Assembly: GCF_900102635.1 (NCBI RefSeq)
Contig: NZ_FMZQ01000009.1
Coordinates: forward strand, 62,001 to 126,000
Source of the DNA: Ectopseudomonas chengduensis
GTDB lineage: Bacteria > Pseudomonadota > Gammaproteobacteria > Pseudomonadales > Pseudomonadaceae
Direction of reading: 5' to 3'
DNA: 64,000 nt
Shown here: piece by piece, positions 1-8,727 of the stretch
How the letters are laid out: every line of letters begins with the position of its first letter
Numbering within the stretch: the stretch's first letter is position 1
Made by a program: the position numbers and the translations under genes
The notes under the pieces: generated by a model
What the model was told of the DNA's origin: nothing
Databases searched by the model: none
What the model saw: only the letters and a program-made list of their open reading frames with translations

Positions 1-1
1 G

Positions 2-622
2 GTGCTTCTGTTGCGTCGCCAGCGTGAACCTTACGCTGGGCAATGGGCGCTACCGGGCGTGCTGGTCAACGGTCGTTGCGCCGATGCCAGCCTGGATGCC
101 GCCGCTGCTCGCGCGCTGGCGGACAAGGCACGCCTGCAGCCGCAGTATTTGGAGCAGGTGGCGACGGTGGGTAATGGTCTGCGAGATCCACGTGGCTGGT
201 CGCTGAGCACCTGCTATCTGGCGCTGCTGGCACCCGACGCCGAGCCGCAGGATGAAAGTTTGCGCTTCGTCGATCTGTCGCGCGTCACCGCCGGGCAGCA
301 GGCGTTGCCATTCGACCATACGCAACTGGTGCGCCTGGCAGCCGAGCGGCTGCGCGGCAAGTCGGTGTACAGCTCGCTGCCGCTGTACCTGCTGGCGCCG
401 CGATTTACCGTGACCGAAGCGCTGACGGCGTTCCAGGCTTGTCTGGGCGAGCCGGTGCAGCACACCACCTTGCGCGGGAGGCTGGAACGGATGAAGGCGC
501 AGGGTTGGATCAGTGATACCGGCGAGAAGAATTATCCGAAGATGGGGCGGCCACAGAACCTGCTGGAGCATCGTCCGCAAGAGTCTGAGGCCTTTATCTT
601 CGACCGCAGCCTGCTGGCTTAG
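2..622 (+). CDS. NrtR-like transcriptional regulator, Nudix plus winged-helix (5' partial)
   Basis: The reading frame is open to the left edge, so the true start probably lies outside the window and the GTG at base 2 is likely internal. About 206 residues are visible. The first ~80 look like a Nudix fold, with strands around LLLRR and WALPG, but the Nudix box is degenerate: where REUxEE is expected the protein reads RALADK. Residues ~125-200 form the winged-helix domain typical of NrtR regulators, ending in the GRPQ...HRP motif. NrtR-family proteins sense ADP-ribose or related NAD metabolites and repress NAD or sugar genes; loss of the catalytic glutamates fits a sensor rather than an enzyme. 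The target genes would be upstream and are not visible. A catalytic Nudix hydrolase is less likely. Confidence 0.75.
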   Translation: MLLLRRQREPYAGQWALPGVLVNGRCADASLDAAAARALADKARLQPQYLEQVATVGNGLRDPRGWSLSTCYLALLAPDAEPQDESLRFVDLSRVTAGQQALPFDHTQLVRLAAERLRGKSVYSSLPLYLLAPRFTVTEALTAFQACLGEPVQHTTLRGRLERMKAQGWISDTGEKNYPKMGRPQNLLEHRPQESEAFIFDRSLLA

Positions 623-806
623 CAGGCCGTTGAAGAACTACCTACGTTGCCTTGCTGCGTTAAAAACAGGCTCGCGTGCGAGCCCAGTCAAAATGCTCAT
701 TTACAGCTCGTAAAGTCGACCGCGACTCCGATCGTTTTTCGCCTGTTTTTGCGGGGCCGCCACAGGTATTGCTCTGGCTGCCTCGCCTAGGTTTTTCAAC
801 GGCCTG
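623..806. repeat. Palindromic intergenic element 1 (MITE-like)
   Basis: It begins at the base after the upstream stop codon. The ends form an imperfect inverted repeat (CAGGCCGTTGAAgAAC at the left, GTTTTTCAACGGCCTG at the right). The interior at 691-714 carries AAATGCTCATTTACAGC followed by CGTAAA, the same core found in element 2 at 13571-13594. It has no coding potential. The ends match element 3 (13661-13726) and the core matches element 2, so the three belong to one family. Confidence 0.7.
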
Positions 807-833
807 TTCGCAGGCGCTCCCTGAATCGCAGGC

Positions 834-858
834 AAAAAAATAGGCGCCAGAGGCGCCA
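834..858 (-). terminator. Second (distal) terminator downstream of quiP
   Basis: On the minus strand a GGCGCC/GGCGCC stem (843-848 and 852-857, loop of 3) is followed by a run of seven U residues (834-840). It lies ~100 bp beyond a similar hairpin, giving a tandem arrangement. Confidence 0.6.
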
Positions 859-919
859 GGGGAGCATTTCAATCGATGCATGTCTCTGAGCCTGCTTCGT
901 CCGGGAAGTTCCATTCGGT

Positions 920-942
920 GATGGAAAAAAGCCATCTTTTTT
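920..942 (+). terminator. Possible weak terminator for the upstream regulator
   Basis: GATGG and CCATC form a 5-bp stem around an A-rich loop, followed by six T residues on the plus strand. The short stem makes this tentative; it lies ~300 bp past the regulator's stop. Confidence 0.3.
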
Positions 943-945
943 CTT

Positions 946-976
946 CAGGCAAAAGAAAAGGCGCCAGGGGCGCCTT
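946..976 (-). terminator. Rho-independent terminator of quiP
   Basis: AAGGCGCC and GGCGCCTT (958-965 and 969-976) form an 8-bp stem with a 3-nt loop. Read on the minus strand it is followed by TTTTCTTTT. It lies ~80 bp past the acylase stop codon. Confidence 0.8.
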
Positions 977-1057
977 AAAACGATGATCTATGGAGTAAGT
1001 CGATTATTCAGAGTGGGGCGCTGAGGGAAAGGTTCAGCGTCGCCCGACGAACGGTCA

Positions 1058-3571
1058 TTACTTGGCCGGCATCAGCAACAGGCGTTGGTTGCCGTAGACC
1101 TTGTCCAGGTTCTGTGCCTTGAACGGGAAGCTCATGTAGCCGCCCTTGAGCCATGACTCGATGCCGTCGGCATAGTGTGGGCTGGCCGGGTTGCCGGACT
1201 GGCCCGAGCTGTTGACGCCGACCAAGGGTTCGTCCGCGGCGAAATCCACCACGATGCGCATGGCCGGGATCAAGAAGGTGTTGAAATCCTGGCCCCAGGC
1301 GTAGGCGGAGACGTTCAGCGTGCTGTGGTCGCCTCCGGCCGGATAGGGGCCGCGATCCAGGTAACCTTTCAGGGCGTTGATGCTGGTGCGCTGGCTGGCG
1401 CTCATGTAAGGCGCCATGCGCGTGGTGTCCGTTACCCACTCATAGGTGTGCAGCTTGCCCCATTGCCAGTTGCGACGCTCGGCGCCCAATCGATTTTCCA
1501 ACAGCTCGATGCTGGCGGCCAGGCTGCGCGCGAGGATGGTCGGCTTGTCTTCCTGCTCTGGCGTGCGGATGTCGTTCCAGAACGGGCTGTCGGCACGCCC
1601 AAGCAGATGATCGGCCTGCGCCGAATAGGAGGTGTTGGCGGTTTGCACCAGTGCCTTCCAGGCTGGACTGTTGTCCGGGCCCAGCTCGTCGAGGAAGATC
1701 TGCCGTGCGCTTTCATGCAGGAAGGCGCCGTAGATGGCGGCATCGGCCGAACTGGCGGCAAGCTTGCCGTCGAACGCCAGCAGGCGCTTCAGCGCTTCAT
1801 CGGCACGTGCGCGCTGGCCAGCCGGCAGGGCAGCGATGGCCTGGCGCAGCGAGTCGTGCATGGCAGGGTCATTGAACATGGCCTGCAGTTTGGCGACGAA
1901 GGGCGAGGTCTGGTCGTACTGCATGGCGATCATGCTGCGGCCATCGTGACGGCCATTGCCGGCCAGCTCGGCGATGCGTTCGGCGCGTTCCGGGTAGTAC
2001 CAGGAGCTGGACAGCTGCATGCCGTAACCGGGCGGCACGCTGCGTTCGTTGGCGGTGCCCAGCCAGCCTTGCGGCGGGTCCTGATCGTAAGGGTGCAGCA
2101 TCGGGTCGGCGAAGCCGTCCCAGGCGTAGCGCTCGTCCCAGCCAGGGGAGGGCAGCAGGCCACGACCTTCGCGGCGATTCGGATAGCGCCCGGTGACCTG
2201 CCAGCCGATGTGCTGGGCGTCGGCGAAGACGATGTTCAGCGGCATGGCGCGGATCTCCCGCGTCGCCTCGAAAGCCTGGTCCACCGATTGTGCTCGCGAC
2301 AGGTCGAAGAAGGCGTCGAGGCTCTGGTCACGCTCGAACTGGGTGGTTTTCAGCGCCAGGCCGTAACCGCTCTGCAGCGCCAGGGGCTGCAGCATATGTT
2401 TGCGTTCGCCCAGTACCGAGTTGAGCAGCGGGCCGTTGCGGGTTTCATAGAGGGTTTCGCGAATCGGGCGCTGGCCCTTGATGAAGAAGGTTTCCTGGCG
2501 CTCCATCACCGGTAGCCACTTGCCGTCGGCCTGGTACATCAGGCGGCTGCCTTCGCGTTTTATGCGCTCCAGGTAGATGTCCTGATTGTCGCCCATGACC
2601 ATGGTCATGCCCCAGGCCAGCTTGCCGTTGTAGCCGGCCACCACCGCCGGTACGCCGGCCAGGGAGACGCCAGCGGCCTGATACTTGGGCGAGCGGATCT
2701 GCACGAAGCTCCACAGCGAGGGCATGCTCAGTGGCAGGTGCGTGTCATTGGCCAGCAGGCTCTTGCCGCCACGGCTGCGTTGCGGGGCGATGGCCCAGTT
2801 GTTCGAGGCGGCGACGCCGAGCATGTGTTGTTCGGCGATTTGCGCGGTTGTGCGGGAAATCGCCTGCAGGCCCGGCAACTGCCCCTTGAGGTCGAGGCCG
2901 GCGAGTTTTTCCGCCTCGGCGAAGGGCAGCGGTTCGTCCGGGTAGATCGGCAGCAGCCAGGGCAGCTTGTCGGCACCCACCTGCTGGGCCATGGTCAGCG
3001 CGGCGATCTCCTCCTGCAGGTTCACCGCCAGGCCGAAGTTGAGCAGACAGAACAACAGCACCGAGTCCTCGGGCTTCCAGTACTCGGGACGGTAGCCGGA
3101 CTCGGCCAGATCCATCGGCATACGATCGCGGTAGCGGAACATATAGGCGTTGACGCCACGCGAATAGACCTCGAAGAAGCGCTTCAGGCGTGGCGAGGCG
3201 TCGGCGTAGAGAATTTCTGCATTCTTTTTCAGGTTGACCGCGCGCATGAAGCGGTCCATTTCCAGCACGCCGGGCCCCGCCATCTCGGCCAGGCGGCCTT
3301 GAGCCAGCAGGCGCATGCCGACCATCTGGCTGAGACGGTCACCGGCATGCACGTAGCCCAGGGTAAACAGCGCGTCGTGAAAATTGCTCGATTCGATCAG
3401 CGGCATGCCGAGTGCGTTACGCCGCACCGACGCACTCTCGGCCACGCCCTGGATGCGCTCAACGCCACGGGTAGGCGGCACGCTGTCGGCATAACGGCTG
3501 TTGAGCAGGGACTGGCAGCCGGCGAGGCTAATCAGTGAGGCGGCAAGAGTCAGGCGGGCCAGCGCGCGCAT
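1058..3571 (-). CDS. quiP: Penicillin-amidase-family acylase, QuiP type
   Basis: 837 residues. This is an N-terminal-nucleophile hydrolase of the penicillin/AHL acylase family, which is exported, cut autocatalytically into two chains, and hydrolyses an amide bond; the P. aeruginosa homologue QuiP removes the acyl chain of long-chain N-acyl-homoserine lactones. The catalytic serine that would start the beta chain is Ser256 in the motif AASNNW. The N-terminus [19 protein letters not shown] carries a lipobox-like LAGC, so the protein may be a lipoprotein or be processed there. I chose the ATG at 3571 because the signal peptide begins there and AAGGAA precedes it; the longer frame adds 31 residues with no signal character. 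It is followed by two tandem terminators. Family membership is sure; the AHL substrate is inferred from position and length. Confidence 0.85.
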   Translation of the reverse strand: MRALARLTLAASLISLAGCQSLLNSRYADSVPPTRGVERIQGVAESASVRRNALGMPLIESSNFHDALFTLGYVHAGDRLSQMVGMRLLAQGRLAEMAGPGVLEMDRFMRAVNLKKNAEILYADASPRLKRFFEVYSRGVNAYMFRYRDRMPMDLAESGYRPEYWKPEDSVLLFCLLNFGLAVNLQEEIAALTMAQQVGADKLPWLLPIYPDEPLPFAEAEKLAGLDLKGQLPGLQAISRTTAQIAEQHMLGVAASNNWAIAPQRSRGGKSLLANDTHLPLSMPSLWSFVQIRSPKYQAAGVSLAGVPAVVAGYNGKLAWGMTMVMGDNQDIYLERIKREGSRLMYQADGKWLPVMERQETFFIKGQRPIRETLYETRNGPLLNSVLGERKHMLQPLALQSGYGLALKTTQFERDQSLDAFFDLSRAQSVDQAFEATREIRAMPLNIVFADAQHIGWQVTGRYPNRREGRGLLPSPGWDERYAWDGFADPMLHPYDQDPPQGWLGTANERSVPPGYGMQLSSSWYYPERAERIAELAGNGRHDGRSMIAMQYDQTSPFVAKLQAMFNDPAMHDSLRQAIAALPAGQRARADEALKRLLAFDGKLAASSADAAIYGAFLHESARQIFLDELGPDNSPAWKALVQTANTSYSAQADHLLGRADSPFWNDIRTPEQEDKPTILARSLAASIELLENRLGAERRNWQWGKLHTYEWVTDTTRMAPYMSASQRTSINALKGYLDRGPYPAGGDHSTLNVSAYAWGQDFNTFLIPAMRIVVDFAADEPLVGVNSSGQSGNPASPHYADGIESWLKGGYMSFPFKAQNLDKVYGNQRLLLMPAK

Positions 3572-3671
3572 GGCGAAGTTCCTTGGTGTGCGGACGGTCG
3601 AGGCCGGTCGCGCAATGACCGGCCACAAAGGCGCCAAGGTAATAAGGCTGTCGCAGCCTGGCAAGAGGGGC

Positions 3672-4136
3672 TCAGGCGTTTGCTCGAGACCCTTTCAGTC
3701 CTTCGTCCAGTAACCAGCGTGCAGCGATGCGGGCAGCGGCCTTGTGCTGCAGTTCCAGCTCGTTGAAGCGTTTTTCGAAGCGCCGCCGTTCAGCCTTGTC
3801 CAGCGCTTTCCAGCCCGCATGCGTGGGCACCTCGGCGGTGGCTTCGAAGAGCAGATGGAACACCTGGCAGCGGCTGTCATTGCTCAGGGCGCTGTCATAG
3901 TTGTCAAGCAGCACCTTGATGCGGATGGCGCCTTCGATCAGTGGCAACTGCTCGTCGAGAAGACTGCTGGCGAGGATGTTCAGATCACCGCCGATGCGTT
4001 GCTGGCGTTCTTGCTGCGCTTCGTCACGGGCGCGCTGGTTCGCCCAGACGCGGAGCCACAGATGCCAGGCATAAGCGGCCAGCGCTGCGATCAGCAGCAG
4101 GCCGCTCAGCAGCAGGGTGAGGTTCAAGGCACTCAT
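3672..4136 (-). CDS. DUF2489-family membrane-anchored protein
   Basis: 154 residues. One hydrophobic segment spans about residues 5-25, followed by a basic, Glu/Gln-rich stretch and a helical cytoplasmic domain ending in [15 protein letters not shown]. It resembles the DUF2489 family of Pseudomonas, for which no function is established. The start is the ATG at 4136, where the hydrophobic segment begins; an upstream in-frame ATG would add 25 residues that overlap the neighbouring SEC-C gene. It is the third gene of a minus-strand series: LEA14-like lipoprotein, SEC-C protein, this gene, then quiP. Confidence 0.75.
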   Translation of the reverse strand: MSALNLTLLLSGLLLIAALAAYAWHLWLRVWANQRARDEAQQERQQRIGGDLNILASSLLDEQLPLIEGAIRIKVLLDNYDSALSNDSRCQVFHLLFEATAEVPTHAGWKALDKAERRRFEKRFNELELQHKAAARIAARWLLDEGLKGSRANA

Positions 4137-4143
4137 GCGCGGT

Positions 4144-4338
4144 TCAGGCGCCGTGGCACTTCTTGTACTTCTTCTCGCTGCCGCATGGGCAAGGATCGTT
4201 ACGGCCGACATCCTTCAGCGCGTTGCGCACCGGCTCCTGATGGCCATGGTTGCAGTGCGGGCCGTGCACATGGCCGTGATCGTGATGATCGTGGTCATGG
4301 TTGCAGTCAGGGCCGTGGACGTGGGGTTGGTTGCTCAT
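4144..4338 (-). CDS. Small His-rich protein with C-terminal SEC-C motif
   Basis: 64 residues. The N-terminal half is a histidine/aspartate-rich stretch containing two near-identical units, HVHGPDCNH and HVHGPHCNH, separated by HDHDHHDHG. The C-terminus is a SEC-C zinc-binding motif, [19 protein letters not shown], as at the end of SecA. SEC-C motifs bind Zn2+ through CxCx8CH; the His-rich arm would bind more divalent metal. No catalytic domain is present, so a metal-binding, carrier or docking role is an inference. It lies 7 bp from the DUF2489 gene and 17 bp from the lipoprotein gene upstream, so co-transcription is likely. Confidence 0.85.
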   Translation of the reverse strand: MSNQPHVHGPDCNHDHDHHDHGHVHGPHCNHGHQEPVRNALKDVGRNDPCPCGSEKKYKKCHGA

Positions 4339-4355
4339 GGTGTTACTCGTGCAGG

Positions 4356-4835
4356 TTATTCGGGGATGAAATCGCCGGGAATTATCTCGCCATTACGCGA
4401 CATGTGCACGCTTCGGCCGAACAACATGCCGGTTTTTACCTCACCCTTGAGGCTATAGCGAATCGGTACGTCCGGTTTTTCCAGTGCCTTGACGATCTGC
4501 CGCACATGGCGCCAGAGGTTGGTGCGCACCGGTACTTCGAAGGTGTGGTGGCCGTGGGCGGGCACGGTGAACCACTCGTTGGAGTAGCCCTCGGCCAACT
4601 GGATACCATTGAGATGGACGTTGTAGTCCAGCCCGCGCACCGGCAGGCTGACGCCGTTGGGATTGTCGATTCGAAAACGCAGGCGGAACTCCTGTTCGAG
4701 CAGCCTGGCCTTGACCACATCAACTTTGATGAGTTGGACGTCCGGGTCCTTGAAACCACCTGTCATCCAGGTGGAGCATCCTGGCAGGCCTGAAAGCAGG
4801 CCAAAAAACATCAATAGGCTGATAATTCTTATCAT
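4356..4835 (-). CDS. LEA14-like (water-stress/WHy domain) lipoprotein
   Basis: 159 residues from the ATG at 4835. The signal peptide [20 protein letters not shown] ends in a lipobox with Cys20. The mature part has the beta-sandwich pattern of LEA14-like desiccation-related proteins, including RFRIDNPNG, the NPN signature of the WHy domain. Such proteins sit in the envelope; their bacterial role is not settled. An upstream in-frame ATG at 4853, preceded by GGGGG, would add six residues and is an alternative start. Upstream lies ~200 bp shared with the divergent gene at 5046. Confidence 0.75.
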   Translation of the reverse strand: MIRIISLLMFFGLLSGLPGCSTWMTGGFKDPDVQLIKVDVVKARLLEQEFRLRFRIDNPNGVSLPVRGLDYNVHLNGIQLAEGYSNEWFTVPAHGHHTFEVPVRTNLWRHVRQIVKALEKPDVPIRYSLKGEVKTGMLFGRSVHMSRNGEIIPGDFIPE

Positions 4836-5045
4836 TTGCGCCTGAGAAAACATTTCATACCCCCATTGCGTCCCAGTGTAACAAGCAAGCGCTTGGCTGC
4901 AACGGGGAAGCACTCATTATTTTCAACGAGATATTGTGGAGGTTTCGGGTTGTTGGTAATCGGGAGAGCATGAATGAGACGCCTGAAGTGTCAGGGCAAA
5001 GGAACCTGCGCCATACTGAGCGGCGAATAGGACAGGAGTGTGACC

Positions 5046-5600
5046 ATGAGTCGCTACGAGATCGCCTTCTCCGGGCAACTGGTGCCGGGCGCCCAGCCGG
5101 AGTTGGTCAAGGCCAACATGGCCAAGCTGTTCCAGGCCGATGCTCAGCGCATCGCTCAGTTGTTCTCCGGGCGCCGCATCGTGATCAAGAACAATCTCGA
5201 CGCCGCCGGGGCGGAGAAGTACCGCGTGACTCTGGAACGTGCCGGTGCGCGGGTCGAGGTCGTCGACATGGATGCGTTGATCGAGGAAGTCGAGCTGGCC
5301 CCGCCACCGCCCGTAGAGCCGGCAACTTCTCCGGCAGCCGCACTGCCCGCGGCCAGGCCGGGGCGCCTGCAGGTCGCACCACGAGATGAGTACATGGCCG
5401 CGTTCAGTGATGTGGATGCTCCGGATTTCGATATCGCACCGGTAGGCAGCGATCTGCAGGACGCCAGGCCCGACGCCGCCGCGCCACAGGTCGACCTGTC
5501 GCAGTTCAGTCTGGCGCCCGTTGGTAGCGATATGGGGCAAGCCAAACCTGCGACTCCAGCGGCTGCACCGGACACCTCGCATCTGAAGCTGCAGGATTGA
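5046..5600 (+). CDS. Unrecognised protein with repeated APVGSD motif
   Basis: 184 residues. AGGAG lies 7 nt before the ATG at 5046, which decides against the in-frame GTG at 5040. Residues ~1-75 form a compact alpha/beta domain (YEIAFSGQL ... LFSGRRIVIKNNL ... ERAGARVEVV) of a type I recall at the N-terminus of some Pseudomonas and Xanthomonas membrane proteins, but here no membrane segment follows. After a Pro/Ala-rich linker come two copies of a short motif, FDIAPVGSD and FSLAPVGSD, each followed by a charged/Ala-rich spacer. No signal peptide, so presumably cytoplasmic. Function unknown. Confidence 0.7.
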   Translation: MSRYEIAFSGQLVPGAQPELVKANMAKLFQADAQRIAQLFSGRRIVIKNNLDAAGAEKYRVTLERAGARVEVVDMDALIEEVELAPPPPVEPATSPAAALPAARPGRLQVAPRDEYMAAFSDVDAPDFDIAPVGSDLQDARPDAAAPQVDLSQFSLAPVGSDMGQAKPATPAAAPDTSHLKLQD

Positions 5601-5619
5601 GAATTCACTAGCCTGACTG

Positions 5620-5656
5620 AAACGCCGTGAGCTGCACACGCAGCCACGGCGTTTTT
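5620..5656. terminator. Terminator between convergent genes
   Basis: AAACGCCGTG and CACGGCGTTT form a 10-bp stem with an inner GCTG/CAGC extension; the plus strand then runs GTTTTTG. It sits between the stop codons of convergent genes at 5600 and 5669 and is strongest for the plus-strand gene. Confidence 0.85.
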
Positions 5657-5668
5657 GCGTTCAGGCCA

Positions 5669-6784
5669 CTAACCCGCCTTGCATTTGGCAGCGGCCTCCT
5701 CGGGTTTGAGGTTGCGCACGCTGGTGAAGAACAGTTCGCAGGTTTGCAGTTTCTCCGTCACCTGCCATTTCTCGGTGCAGGTGTTCAGCGTCTGCTGCGG
5801 ATCAGCTGTCGGTTGCTGGCCCATACCGGCTTGCCAGCAGGCGGCGCTCAGGTCCTGCCCCATGACCTTGATCCCTGCTGCGTTGGCGGCGGCCTCGCTG
5901 CCCTTGTTGTTGGCCGGGTCGGCCGCATACCAGATGTAGCTGGGATGGTTGGCGCCGAGCACTGAGACCTGCTGCCCAGGTGCTGCATCGATCTGGCCGA
6001 GGCCCAGCACCGGCAGATTCACCCCGTATTGCTGCGTGATCCAACTGCGCACCGGCGCACCAAAGGCGACCATCGGCAGGCTGGTATCGCCAGAGCCGAC
6101 GCTGAGCTCGCTGACCATGCGCCGCTGATAGCTGGTGAAATAGCCATAAACGCCTTCCAGGGCACTGCCGGCACTGGCTGGGGCGGCGATGGGAGCGATG
6201 TCGATGATGGTCTGGTAAGCGGGGGTGTGTTCCGGCTGTACGCCATTGAAACTGAGCAGCGAGGCCCAGCGATCCGTGGTGCTCGAACGCAGATAATCCT
6301 GAGCCTGAGTCAGTGAGTAGTCCGGTGGGAAGTGCAGCAGCTCGACGCTCTTGCGGTTCTCCAGGGCCATGCCCAGAGGCAGGAAGAAGTACCAGTTGTA
6401 CTGCCATTTACCGTCACTATTGAGCTGGCTGGCGCCCTGATAGGCCAGATCACCGGCATCGAGCAATTGCAGCAGGGACTTGCCGTAATCCGTTGGCGTG
6501 CCATCGAAATTGGCGTGAATATGTTCCCCATTGCGTGTTACGCGCACGTTGGCCTGGGGGTAACCATCGCGCGTCAGGCTCTGTTGCAGGTAGTGTTCGA
6601 CCGTCTGTTCCAGCGTCCAGTCGCGGTAGCAGATCACACTGCAATTGTTCGGGTAGGCGAACAGGCGGCTGACGCGCTGGCTGTCACCCAGATCCAGCGT
6701 TTCCCCTTGCAGCCCGCCGGGCTGGTTGGCGCAGCCTGCTAGCAGGCCGGCCAGGATAAGAGCGATACCACTTTTCTTGTGCAT
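5669..6784 (-). CDS. Large lipoprotein of unknown function
   Basis: 371 residues from the ATG at 6784, which has AAGGAG 6 nt upstream; the longer frame adds 13 residues with no signal. The signal peptide MHKKSGIALILAGLLAGC gives Cys18 as the lipidated residue. The mature protein has several cysteines (NNCSVICYRDW, AACW, NTC, QTCELF), consistent with oxidised periplasmic folding, and aromatic clusters (QYNWYFFLPL). I do not recognise a named domain. It lies between a hypothetical gene and ychJ with its own ribosome-binding site. Confidence 0.7.
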   Translation of the reverse strand: MHKKSGIALILAGLLAGCANQPGGLQGETLDLGDSQRVSRLFAYPNNCSVICYRDWTLEQTVEHYLQQSLTRDGYPQANVRVTRNGEHIHANFDGTPTDYGKSLLQLLDAGDLAYQGASQLNSDGKWQYNWYFFLPLGMALENRKSVELLHFPPDYSLTQAQDYLRSSTTDRWASLLSFNGVQPEHTPAYQTIIDIAPIAAPASAGSALEGVYGYFTSYQRRMVSELSVGSGDTSLPMVAFGAPVRSWITQQYGVNLPVLGLGQIDAAPGQQVSVLGANHPSYIWYAADPANNKGSEAAANAAGIKVMGQDLSAACWQAGMGQQPTADPQQTLNTCTEKWQVTEKLQTCELFFTSVRNLKPEEAAAKCKAG

Positions 6785-6851
6785 GGCTTTCTCCTTGTTG
6801 AATGTCCTCGCAGGACGTATCAACTCAAGCAGAAAGCAGGATTAACGCCAA

Positions 6852-7334
6852 TCAGGCATTCAGGTAGGGCGCACAGCATTTCTTGAACTTCTGCCCGCCC
6901 TGGCAGGGGCAAGGATCATTGCGTCCGGCCTTCAGTGGCACCGTCGGGTCGAGGAAGAACCAGCGTCCGTCCACCTGAACGAAAGCGGAGCATTCGCGGT
7001 GACGATGTTCGCCGTTGTCATCGTGCCAGCGTGCGACGAAGCTGACCTGGGCGTGTTCTGGCTTGCCGCCGAACACCTCGCTGCCTTCGACTTCCAGGCC
7101 GAGCCAGGTGCTTTGGGCGCTCCAGGCAGCCATCGCGTCGCGGTCGAGCGCCTGCTGCTGGACGGGCAGGGTGGTGGCCACCAGATAGTCCACCAGGCCC
7201 AGTACATAGGCGCTGTAGCGCGAGCGCATCAGCAGCTCCGCGCTGGGCGCGTGGGTGCCCGCATGATAGTGACCACAACACTGGCTCAGCGAATTACCGC
7301 TGCCACAAGGGCAATTGGGATCGAGTGGGTTCAT
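6852..7334 (-). CDS. YchJ-family (UPF0225) SEC-C protein
   Basis: 160 residues with an SEC-C motif at each end: [14 protein letters not shown] at residues ~9-22 and [18 protein letters not shown] near the C-terminus. Between them lies the NTF2-like YchJ domain ([39 protein letters not shown]). This is the UPF0225/YchJ family, found widely in proteobacteria and with no agreed function. It is the second SEC-C gene within 3 kb. The stop is 4 bp before the next minus-strand start region, so it may be co-transcribed with the DUF6231 gene upstream of it. Confidence 0.9.
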   Translation of the reverse strand: MNPLDPNCPCGSGNSLSQCCGHYHAGTHAPSAELLMRSRYSAYVLGLVDYLVATTLPVQQQALDRDAMAAWSAQSTWLGLEVEGSEVFGGKPEHAQVSFVARWHDDNGEHRHRECSAFVQVDGRWFFLDPTVPLKAGRNDPCPCQGGQKFKKCCAPYLNA

Positions 7335-7338
7335 TGCT

Positions 7339-7836
7339 CTACCACCAGTATTTGCCGAAGTTTTGTGGATTAGCCCAGAACTTCGCGTTCAACCAGTCGG
7401 GAACTTGCTTGTAATCGAGTAGATCATAGGTGAACAGATGCAGGGTCTGTCCCTCGCGCTGGAACTGTTCACTGGCTTGCATGGCCAGGGCGAAAAAGTC
7501 GGTTTCCTGCCAATCACCTGCCTTGAGGTCGAGCAACACGGCGACCCGGCTGGCGTTGAGGTTGCGAATGCCACCCAGTAGTTGCAGTCCATCGCGTTTG
7601 GGTAAGTGCTCCAGACAGTCGACCAGAATTGCCAGGTCGAAGCGCTGTGCGGCCAGTTCCGGCGCCAAGGGAGCAGCAGGTGCGGTGGTGACCTGACACT
7701 GCGGGTGGGCGCTGTGAAAGGCGCTGACTGCGGGCAGTTCGCTTGCGCCGAGTAACAGCAGTTTCTCGGGGGTATAGCGGGCAAGCAGTGCCGCAATGGC
7801 TTGCTGTGGAGTACGGGTACTAAGGCTGGCGGTCAT
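7339..7836 (-). CDS. DUF6231-family methyltransferase-like protein
   Basis: 165 residues from the ATG at 7836, with AGGAAG 6 nt upstream. The sequence follows a degenerate SAM-methyltransferase pattern: [12 protein letters not shown] in place of motif I, then [18 protein letters not shown], like the DxLEHL segment of class I methyltransferases. The glycine loop is poor, so catalytic activity is doubtful. It corresponds to the DUF6231 proteins that sit next to ychJ in other pseudomonads (from memory). Confidence 0.7.
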   Translation of the reverse strand: MTASLSTRTPQQAIAALLARYTPEKLLLLGASELPAVSAFHSAHPQCQVTTAPAAPLAPELAAQRFDLAILVDCLEHLPKRDGLQLLGGIRNLNASRVAVLLDLKAGDWQETDFFALAMQASEQFQREGQTLHLFTYDLLDYKQVPDWLNAKFWANPQNFGKYWW

Positions 7837-7999
7837 CGAACTTCCTCGAAAAGTCTGCAAAGACTAACGTGGTGTCGGTATCAGGCCTAGAGTGAGAGAA
7901 AATTATCCGCAGAAGCTGCTATAGCTGGCGGATTGTACAACTCCTGTCTTTACTACTATCGAGTCGGTTATGGGCCGATGAACATTGGAGACCTAAAGT

Positions 8000-8629
8000 A
8001 TGAGTATCACAAGGAACGCAGTACCCCTGATTCTGGCTAGTACCTTGCTGACCGGTTGCGCCGGCCTGCAGAAAACCGACTGGCCCACCTGCGCAGCTGT
8101 AGGCGGTGTTGGTGGTGCGGCGTTAGGGGCAATCGAAAGCTCTACCTGGGCTGGTGGTGGTGCGCTGGTGGGTGCCGGTATGGCTGCCGCCTACTGCTGG
8201 GTACATGGTGCCGAAGCGCAGCAGGTTGCCGTCGTCGAAGAAGTCGTTGTCGAGGAGGTTGCCGTTGCCGAGCCGGCCGAAGCCGTCCGTGTCGAGCTGG
8301 ACGTCAAGTTTGACTTCGACAAGGCCCAGGTCAAGCAGGAAAGCTATGGCGACATCAAAGCCCTGGCCGACTTCATGAAACAGTACCCACAGACCAGCAC
8401 CGTGGTTGAAGGTCACACCGACTCGGTGGGCAGCGATGCTTACAACCAGGGCCTGTCCGAGCGCCGTGCCAGTGCCGTGCGTGACGTTCTGGTCAACCAG
8501 TACGGTGTCGAGTCCGGCCGTGTGCAGGCAGTGGGTTATGGCGAGAGCCGCCCGGTTGCCGACAACGCCACTGCTGATGGTCGCGCCATCAACCGTCGCG
8601 TGGAAGCCGAGGTCGAAGCTCAGCCGTAA
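8000..8629 (+). CDS. OmpA-family peptidoglycan-binding lipoprotein (paralogue 1)
   Basis: 209 residues. The signal peptide ends in the lipobox LLTGC (Cys20). Residues ~28-70 are Gly/Ala-rich with the marker GAIESSTWA, likely a glycine-zipper membrane segment. A short Val/Glu repeat linker (VVEEVVVEEVAVAEPAE) leads into an OmpA C-terminal domain at ~98-205, with FDFDKAQV, the peptidoglycan-contact motif GHTDSVGSDAYNQGLSERRA and NRRVE. Such proteins tether the outer membrane to peptidoglycan. GGAG precedes the ATG. The gene 143 bp downstream is a close paralogue, so the pair probably arose by tandem duplication. Confidence 0.9.
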   Translation: MSITRNAVPLILASTLLTGCAGLQKTDWPTCAAVGGVGGAALGAIESSTWAGGGALVGAGMAAAYCWVHGAEAQQVAVVEEVVVEEVAVAEPAEAVRVELDVKFDFDKAQVKQESYGDIKALADFMKQYPQTSTVVEGHTDSVGSDAYNQGLSERRASAVRDVLVNQYGVESGRVQAVGYGESRPVADNATADGRAINRRVEAEVEAQP

Positions 8630-8665
8630 GGCGCTTCGTGTAAGCCAAGTCAGGCGTCACCCGCG

Positions 8666-8702
8666 AAGGCCCGACCGATTTCCATCGGTCGGGCCTTTTC
8701 TT
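8666..8702 (+). terminator. Rho-independent terminator after OmpA paralogue 1
   Basis: AGGCCCGACCGAT and ATCGGTCGGGCCT form a 13-bp GC-rich stem with a 4-nt loop, followed by TTTTCTTG. Confidence 0.9.
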
Positions 8703-8727
8703 GTCTGAAATCCTGTCGCCGTCTTTA

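Noticed and set aside
623..806. Element 1 considered as an insertion sequence
   Set aside because: At 184 bp it has no room for a transposase; kept as a MITE-like repeat only.
1175..2515. 446-residue plus-strand ORF opposite quiP
   Set aside because: It is a shadow of the high-GC acylase gene, has no ribosome-binding site and its translation is low in conserved motifs.
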